A stretch of DNA of 64,000 nt from Adiantum capillus-veneris (lineage: Eukaryota; Streptophyta; Polypodiopsida; Polypodiales; Pteridaceae): positions 138,718,529 to 138,782,528 of the forward strand of contig CM043964.1 in assembly GCA_014529385.2 (NCBI GenBank), read 5' to 3'. Shown in pieces: positions 58,008 to 64,000 of this stretch. A program made the translations under genes and the position numbers. Every line of letters begins with the position of its first letter. Within the stretch, counting starts at the first letter, position 1. The notes under the pieces were generated by a model, which ran no database searches, was not told the origin of the DNA, and was given only the letters and a program-made list of their open reading frames with translations.

Positions 58008-58390
58008 GTTAGCAGAATTTATGTACTTAGTGTATGCTTTAGTAATTCAAAACCTTAGTTGCCACTCCTCTTAGCCTTTGAAAATTGTCTCTAAAAGTAT
58101 CTACACCCACGACTCGATGTGGTTAATTATAGAGAGTAGTGGAGTAGGTCTAACATAGCACAGTTACCGAGGGCTAGGTCCTTTCGGACTTCTTACGGCT
58201 CAATAATGGTACAACCGTAGGCAAGTCTAAAAAGACTCCATTATTAAGTCCAAAGCTCCCGATAGCCCACATAGTGGGCTCAACAAAACCGATAATAGAT
58301 CCCCCACTTACCCTAATATAATTAACAACATCAACCATTTATAGGCTACTTAAGGACCTCTCTTCTTAAGCAAGAAAAGAGAAACCAAAT

Positions 58391-58402
58391 GCTCTGATAC
58401 CA
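58391..58402 (-). other. Chromovirus primer-binding site, tRNA-iMet
   Basis: The minus strand reads TGGTATCAGAGC one base after the LTR end. Confidence 0.93.
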
Positions 58403-58403
58403 A

Positions 58404-59972
58404 TGTAATGGAATTGGCCTATTAACTTGTCTTTGTAAGCATATCGGATGAACATAGTTGAAGATAACAACATAAACATATCAATTAATTAACTTGGCAT
58501 AACAATACTTTTGCAAGAGAGAGAATTTAGAGAACATGACAACAGTTGAGGACCGGATTTATATGGAGCCGGTCCCCCCTCCAATAGGCATTTGTATTAT
58601 GATTTCTCCCATTAAGAGAGACTTGTTACAATACAATTTTTTTGTTCCTTGTGACCTAGGTGATGCAATGAAGATGGAAAGCTTCGTGCATCACAAGCAC
58701 AACATAAACTTTGAAGAAAGCTTTAACTATCCCAAGCCTCAGTCCCAAGACCTCAAACACCTTCGAAGGTGGAGAGAGCTAGCAGGGAATGAGGGTAGGG
58801 AAGAGGAAGAAGAAACATTTAATAGGAGAAAGAATTAGTTCCTCACTTATCATAACTCTTCTTGCTAGCATACATAATAGCATAGTAATGAAGATGGAGA
58901 AGATAGCAAGCTTAAGCATTGAAGCATGGCTCTTGGTTGGATTTGCACTCCATAGCCAAGAGTGTTGGTGTAGGCTCTCAACCTCTACTTGCTTGGAGAA
59001 GGAGAGGGAGCTCTTGCACTTTGCACAATGCTTTACGAGAGTGTGTGTAAGTGTGTGTGGGAGAGTATACCCCTCAAGCAACCCCCTGGCTTGCTTTGGT
59101 CGACCCCCGCTTGTAGCTCATGCTTGAAGCTCATTGGACCCCTCCAGGCCTAGCCAATCACAAGCAGGAGGCATTACAAGCAACAAGGGTAGCCTTGGGA
59201 CAAGTGTCCCCCTTTCCCCTTTGAGAGAGAGGACTTGATAATGCAAAGATAATTAATTAAACCTCCTAAATTATCATTGGACCCCTTGGGTGGCCAACCA
59301 ATAGGCTTCAGAAACACCATGAGGACGAACTTGACAAGTGTCCCTTATGCTTTCTTTGTACCAAGTATGCCTTGTGTGAGTGTGTGGGTGTTCTCTCTCA
59401 TCCCCCTCATGTAGGGCTTGCCCCCTCCTTGTAGGGATTGGATCTTTGACTTTTGACACCTCAAGCCTCTCAAGCTTAGGCCCAGATCCCACTACAAGCT
59501 TGGCCCTTAAGCACTTTAAGCTTGGGCTGGGTTCTCACCTCAACTACATCCCTAGCATGTCAAGCACCTCAAGCATCTCAATCATCAAGCACCTCAAGCA
59601 TCTCAAGCACCTCAGTTATCAAACACCTCAAGCACCTTAAGCTTGGGCCGGGTTCCCACCTCAAGTACCTCAAGCTTGGACCGGGCTCCCACCTCAGGCT
59701 CAACCCTAGCTTACCTAAGGTCAAAAGACTTTTACACTAACGATTGGAGGTCTTCAATGAAGCTAACCCTAAGGTCTTATGCTCCATTGGTTAGCCTTGC
59801 TCTTTGATAGACCATCTCTCATTTGGGCCCCTTTACCATTGGCCCCGTGTTGAGATAGATCTTTAAGCACATGTCTATATCTTAACCCTTGTTCCCGTTT
59901 ATTTTCCCACATTGATGATCCGTTTAATATGAGAAAATCATTTGGGTTCATTAGATTTTAGATTTTATAACA
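58404..59972 (-). repeat. Chromovirus 5' LTR, 1,569 bp
   Basis: Complete, ending TGTAATGG on the left and ATTTTATAACA on the right. Carries a TCAAGCACC-type minisatellite (59560-59700) and GGAGCCGGTCCCCCCTCC, as in the other LTRs. Frames inside it are not genes. Confidence 0.95.
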
Positions 59973-59977
59973 AGAAT

Positions 59978-61495
59978 GAAATTTGGACATATGGTTCTTT
60001 GATTTGCATCGGGTTGTAGATTTGACCTTAGACTTCTCTGACCTTGACTTGGAGAGGGATATCGGAGTATGCCTTGCACTTTGATCTAAGATTGACATTT
60101 GCATATGGTTCTTTGATGCATTGCAAGTCACTTCTTCTTTTTTCGGGGGGGGGGGGGTGCGAGTGTGGAGGTAGTGCTCTTTAAGAGCTCCTCATTAAGC
60201 ATATCCTTGTTCAGATTTGCATAACTTGATTTTCATTGATCTTGTGTGTGTTTTAATTACTCTCTAACTTTTCACTCCACAAGATTTCTCACTTGGGATC
60301 AACTTCATTCAATTTGGACCACATTTACATCACAATTCTTCTTGATGGCTCAATCTTTTGGAGTGGATTTAGAACTAGCTATGCCAAGGTAAGGCATCTA
60401 GATAGGGGGATTCCCATGTTAGGGTGTGACACAAGAAGGGGCTATGTATCAAAAGGGTTTCCACACAATAGTCATTCCTCTTCACCTTCTCCTCTTCTTA
60501 TCTATGCCAACGAGTCTTTTTATGAGTCACTCCGAATGTTGGAAAAATACCTTCTCTCTTTCGCTCACTCTCTCATTTGGTTTGCTTTTAGCCAACAATC
60601 CTGGTTTTAATGTGATGCGATCAATAATACACTTGAGCAAATGGCATGGTAGGGGTGATGTTTATGAGGTTACCTTCGCTCACACGACCCATCTTAGCAT
60701 CGTCGGTGGATGAGCCTCCTCACGGCCAGTGCCGCCGATGACAGAGTGGCAGGGCAAGCAAGATATTGTGTTGCTAGCTCACCACTCGTTTTCTGTACGT
60801 GGCTTCCCCATTGCCACGTGGAAGCCGGCTTGGCATAGGGCATGACAAAACACATGTTTACAAACGGACAGAAAGGTGACCAAGTTAAGTGTACACTGCA
60901 CAATTCGTAGGCTATATAGCAAGCATCTGTAGCCATTACAAATCGAAAGAGCTGCACTCGAATTCTCTACGTTTCGGACCATCGTCAGGTGAGGTCTTCA
61001 TTGTCTTATACCTATGGCCGTGTTCTTCTTCTTCAGGTGATCTTTTACGGACTTCTTTTCAACAGTCGCTCTCATTTTATCAAAATCCCTTGCCGCTTAT
61101 AAACTGGTGTTGAGAACTTGCCCTCTGTAGATTAGGGTTTTCTCCCAATCGCGTTTCTTTTCTGATTAAGGGTCAAGTTATGTTTCACATTTTTTTTTTC
61201 AACATTCACGCAGTATAACACAGACCTATTTTCTCTTATGTGCTTCTCTTTCTGTGAAGAGTAACTTTGCTGTTTTCTCTGTTTGAAGGGGAATTTGTTA
61301 GCTTATGCAATTCATACGTAGTGTTTAGGTGATGAAAAAATTAGAGTTTTGAAGCTACATTATCATTTCGGTTCATTCTAAACTTTGACAATTTTGTGAG
61401 CTGAATGTGCGATGGTAAAATGATTGTGATTTGGGAAAATTGATCTCTATTTATTGCACGGTGTCTTGTGCATGTGTAGATTTCATTGAAAAAAT
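59978..61495 (+). other. Chromovirus flank and presumed thioredoxin upstream region
   Basis: No protein family seen. A G run (60147-60159) lies near the left side. From about 60900 on, pyrimidine-rich stretches (TTCTTCTTCAGG, TTAGGGTTTTCTCCC) look like a plant 5' UTR or leader intron before the ATG at 61496. Confidence 0.45.
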
Positions 61496-61579
61496 ATGGC
61501 ACACGGCAATGTTCATGTCATCAAAGCCCAGCATGAGTGGGATGCCAAGCTTGCGGAGGCACATGATGCAAAAAAAGTG
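61496..61579 (+). CDS. Thioredoxin h-type, exon 1 (partial gene)
   Basis: From the ATG at 61496 the exon encodes 28 codons: MAHGNVHVIKAQHEWDAKL then AEAHDAKKV, followed by a GTATGT donor at 61580 in phase 0. This fits the start of plant thioredoxin h (V..V.....W...L..A....K.VVVDF.A.WCGPC), with the intron just before the VVVDF strand that leads to the redox-active CGPC. The rest of the gene is not seen: a minus-strand copia element begins within 0.8 kb and fills the rest of the window. If the gene is active, intron 1 must span that element. Cytosolic disulfide reductase is the known role of the family. Confidence 0.7.
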
Positions 61580-62199
61580 GTATGTAGCTTCCTTTTTTTG
61601 TGATTTTGATCATGTTTTCTTCAAGCATGGCTTATTTATGTAATGGCAAGGTTGAAGAGGGAGCAGCCTTGTTCCGAGTTATCAACTATAGTCTGTTTAA
61701 AAGCAAGCAATCTTAACTTGCCCCTATAGAGAGGGGCTTTGCTCAAACCAGGGAATTATCCATAACTAGGATTATAGTATAGGTGATCTTTATCCATAAC
61801 GCTTCAAACAGAAACAAGTTCAAATGGCAAAAGGCATACATTCCTTACAATGTGACATAGAATCTATTTTTTCCTCATATTCAAATCAGAGGCGAGTATG
61901 AAAGTATGATTTGAATATATATTCAAATCCTTGAAGCAAAGAGGAATCTCTGGACACACATTCAGATGATGAGGTTTGTTGGTTAATTGATTTTTGTGTG
62001 CACCCAAGTTTTAAATCAGGTTGAAACGTGCTTTTGAATGTGGAATTTATGAAAGGGGTTCAACATTTTTGTGAGTTTTTTGAATGAGTGTGAATGGTAC
62101 TATGATGTCAATTTGACAAGTTTTGGGTGAAGGTGCCGCGGGAAGCGTGTGCGAGTGCAAGTGCAAGAGTAGAGAGAGAGAGAGACTTGCTTTGGGTGG

Positions 62200-62329
62200 A
62201 GCGCACAACAACGTTATCTTGTTGCAGCTCCTTATTCTATCGTATTAAAGAATAAGTATATATATGGTAAAGTTAGTAGATGGGTTAGTAGTAAGTCGGA
62301 TGTCCGGCCAGTTGGTCTTAATCCCAACA
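62200..62329 (-). repeat. Copia 3' LTR, near end (left boundary unknown)
   Basis: The minus strand starts TGTTGGGATTAAGACC after the polypurine tract and carries CCATATATATAC (TATA-like, near 62260). The LTR continues left at least to the GAGAGAGAG run at 62168; its other end is not clear. Confidence 0.6.
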
Positions 62330-62342
62330 AACTCCCACTTGA
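62330..62342 (-). other. Copia polypurine tract
   Basis: The minus strand reads CAAGTGGGAGTT before TGTTGGG. Confidence 0.65.
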
Positions 62343-62398
62343 AGGCTAACGTAGCCCAAGTGACTTGGTATGTACAACCATGAAGTAATTTAGTGGCT

Positions 62399-63940
62399 TC
62401 AATCTATACCCATCATCTCACTGCAATGTGTAAACCACTCCAAAGCTAAGCCTTTCGTCAAAGCCTTTGTTGGGTTGTCGTCAGTGTGTACCTTGACCAA
62501 ATCAATGAGCTTTTTGGCCAAGAAATCTCTCACGAGATGATACCTGACTTCAATGTGTTTCGGTTTGGAGTGAAACACGGGATTCCTTGCTAATACAAGA
62601 GCACTCTGACTATCATAATATATCACTGGAGTCTCATCAATGCCAAGATTTCTCGCCAAGCGAATTAACCATACAGCCTCTTTACTTGTATCCGACAATG
62701 CAACATACTCTGCTTCCGTAGTGGAAGACGACATACAATCTTGAAGATATGATCTCCAAGATATTGTTGCTCCAGCAAATATGAAGACATAGCCATACGT
62801 CGATCTCCTATTGTCGACACAACTCGCATAGTCTGCATCCGCATAACCACGATGGATGCATCTCTGTTCTCGAAGCGTAAACACCTGCCGACCGTACCTT
62901 TGAGGTACCTAAGAATGTGCTTCACTGCTTCCCAATGCTTATTGCCAGGATTTGCCATATATCGGCTCACCACTCTCACTGCAAAAGCAATGTCTGGTCT
63001 TGTGACCACCATAGCATACATGAGATTGTCCACTGCCGAAGAATATGGTACCTTAGCCATTTCAGCTCGCTCAGCATCAGATTTGGGTGCATCTTCCTTC
63101 TTGAGTTTCAAGAATGCCTGCATTGGGGTACTCAATGCTTTTCCTCCCTGCATATTGAAATGTTGCAAAACTTTCTCAATGTATGTTTTCTGAGATAACT
63201 CAAGAATACGCTGTTTGCAATCTCTTTTGATTCGCATGCCAAGAAAGTGTGTAGCATCTCCCAAAATCTTTCATTGCAAAATTACTGCTAAGTGTTTTCT
63301 TCAAGTTGGCAATTTCCGCAACGGATTTCCCAGCTATAAGCATGTCATCAACATACAAAACTAGAATGATCATCGAGCCATCATCTAGCTTTCTTGTGTA
63401 CAAGCAATGATCCGCTTCGCTCCTTTTATATCCTTGAGATCTCATACATGCATCAAATTTATGATACCACTACCTTGAACCCTGCTTTAAGCCATAAAGT
63501 GCCTTTTTGAGCTTACATACTAGCTCCTCACGAGATGTGTTCTCTCGAACAAACCCTTCAGGGTGATGCATGTAAACATCCTCATCGAGATCCCCGTGAA
63601 GAAATATTGTCTTCACATCCATTTGGACAAGTTCCATGTCCTCAATCGCTACAAGACCGAGAAGCGTTGTCATCTTGACCACATGCGAGAAGAGTTCATC
63701 AAAATCGACTCCCTTTTGCTGTTTGAACCCTTTGGCTACAAGTCTAGCCTTGTACTTTGGATTTGGATCACCTGAGGTAAATTTTTTCTTGTAAACCCAT
63801 TTGCAAGGTAAAGCTTTAGCATCATTTGGCAGTTCTACCAAGTCCCAAGTGTCATTAGCCAGAATCGAGTTATACTCAGATTGCATAGCCTGCTCCCAAT
63901 TCACCACATCATCCATCATCATGGCTGCAGCTTGGCTCAC
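62399..63940 (-). pseudogene. Copia RT and RNase H, 5' part beyond window
   Basis: Minus-strand frames read NWEQAMQSEYNSILANDTWD, CKWVYKKKF, ARLVAKGFKQQKGVDFDELF, VQMDVKTIFLHGDLDEDVYM, KKALYGLKQ, LYVDDMLIAGKS (YVDD), FLGMRIKRD, YSSAVDNLMYAMVVTRPDIA, YLKGT, then RGYADADYASCVDNRRSTYGYVF, SSSTTEAEYVALS, YYDSQSALVLARNPVFHS and HIEVRYHLVRDF, ending at 62399. This is a Tork-like copia polyprotein (lineage by resemblance). A few frame changes (about 63470, 63260 and 62880) and an altered VKTIFLHG for the usual VKTAFLNG show decay. Its 3' LTR lies to the left, and gag and integrase lie past the window edge. Confidence 0.9.
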
Positions 63941-64000
63941 CGCAAACGGTCAACATGATGTAATCAAGACCTCACAACCAAAAACACGTTGATGGTCATA

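Larger units (their letters stand above)
30242..59972 (-). mobile_element. Chromovirus (Ty3 type) with nested insertions, TSD AGAAT
   Basis: The left end TGTAATGGAATTGG at 30242 is preceded by AGAAT (30237-30241). The right end ATTTTATAACA at 59972 is followed by AGAAT (59973-59977), a perfect 5-bp target duplication. On the minus strand the order is 5' LTR 59972-58404, iMet primer site 58402-58391, gag 58007-57001, [copia insertion], gag zinc knuckle and protease 52140-51470, RT, RNase H, integrase and chromodomain to about 48490, polypurine tract 48117-48105, and 3' LTR 48104-47418 plus 31082-30242. The 3' LTR is split by the 16.3-kb unit 31083-47417. The frame is broken in several places, so it is dead. 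Confidence 0.92.

Noticed and set aside
58391-58402. tRNA-like sequence
   Set aside because: It is only the 12-nt primer-binding site; no cloverleaf surrounds it. I found no tRNA or rRNA gene in the window.

Overview
This window looks like nuclear DNA of a land plant with a large, repeat-rich genome. The evidence is a decayed photosystem I antenna gene of the Lhca2 type, a decayed S-adenosylmethionine synthetase gene, a thioredoxin h first exon with a plant-like intron donor, plant-type retrotransposons primed by tRNA-iMet or tRNA-Asp, and long (CT)n/(GA)n tracts. I lean towards a fern or another non-seed plant, but that is a weak inference. Almost nothing here is an intact host gene. The only credible live host exon is thioredoxin exon 1 at 61496-61579.

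Layout. 1-4230: pseudogenes of SAM synthetase (minus) and Lhca2 (plus) separated by a compound microsatellite, then two unrecognised ORFs. 4467-14150: LTR element 1 (plus), with a tRNA-Asp primer site, a leader holding seven periodic palindromes, a retropepsin-like ORF, a region of repeated WIPK/WVPK motifs, a polypurine tract and a 3' LTR. It has no reverse transcriptase. 14200-20243: remains of element 2 (minus), with gag, a leader with periodic palindromes of a different sequence, a tRNA-Asp primer site and an LTR. 20244-24690: mostly unassignable, with a copia gag relic. 24690-29500: two broken chromovirus pol copies, each followed by an LTR (pol-LTR-pol-LTR), then a copia LTR.

30242-59972 is one minus-strand chromovirus (Ty3 type with a chromodomain) bounded by LTRs and a perfect 5-bp target duplication, AGAAT. 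It has been blown up by nested insertions. Its 3' LTR was split at AAGTG by a 16.3-kb LTR-bounded unit (31083-47417). That unit has no visible gag or pol. It carries a Helitron-type Rep/Pif1 helicase frame, an upstream companion ORF, and a downstream spliced gene that runs into a GIY-YIG nuclease domain. A solo LTR of the chromovirus family (39880-41473, duplication TACTAG) sits in the helicase C-terminus. The chromovirus gag was separately broken by a copia element (52150-57000), which contains a SWIM zinc-finger pseudogene and GA tracts between its RT and RNase H.

59978-64000: flank of the chromovirus, then thioredoxin exon 1. Its following intron contains a minus-strand copia element that runs off the window.

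Strongest leads: (1) the Helitron-like cargo with GIY-YIG inside LTRs, whose frames hold in-frame stops but almost no frameshifts; (2) the periodic palindromes in the leaders of two tRNA-Asp-primed elements; (3) the WxPK repeat protein.
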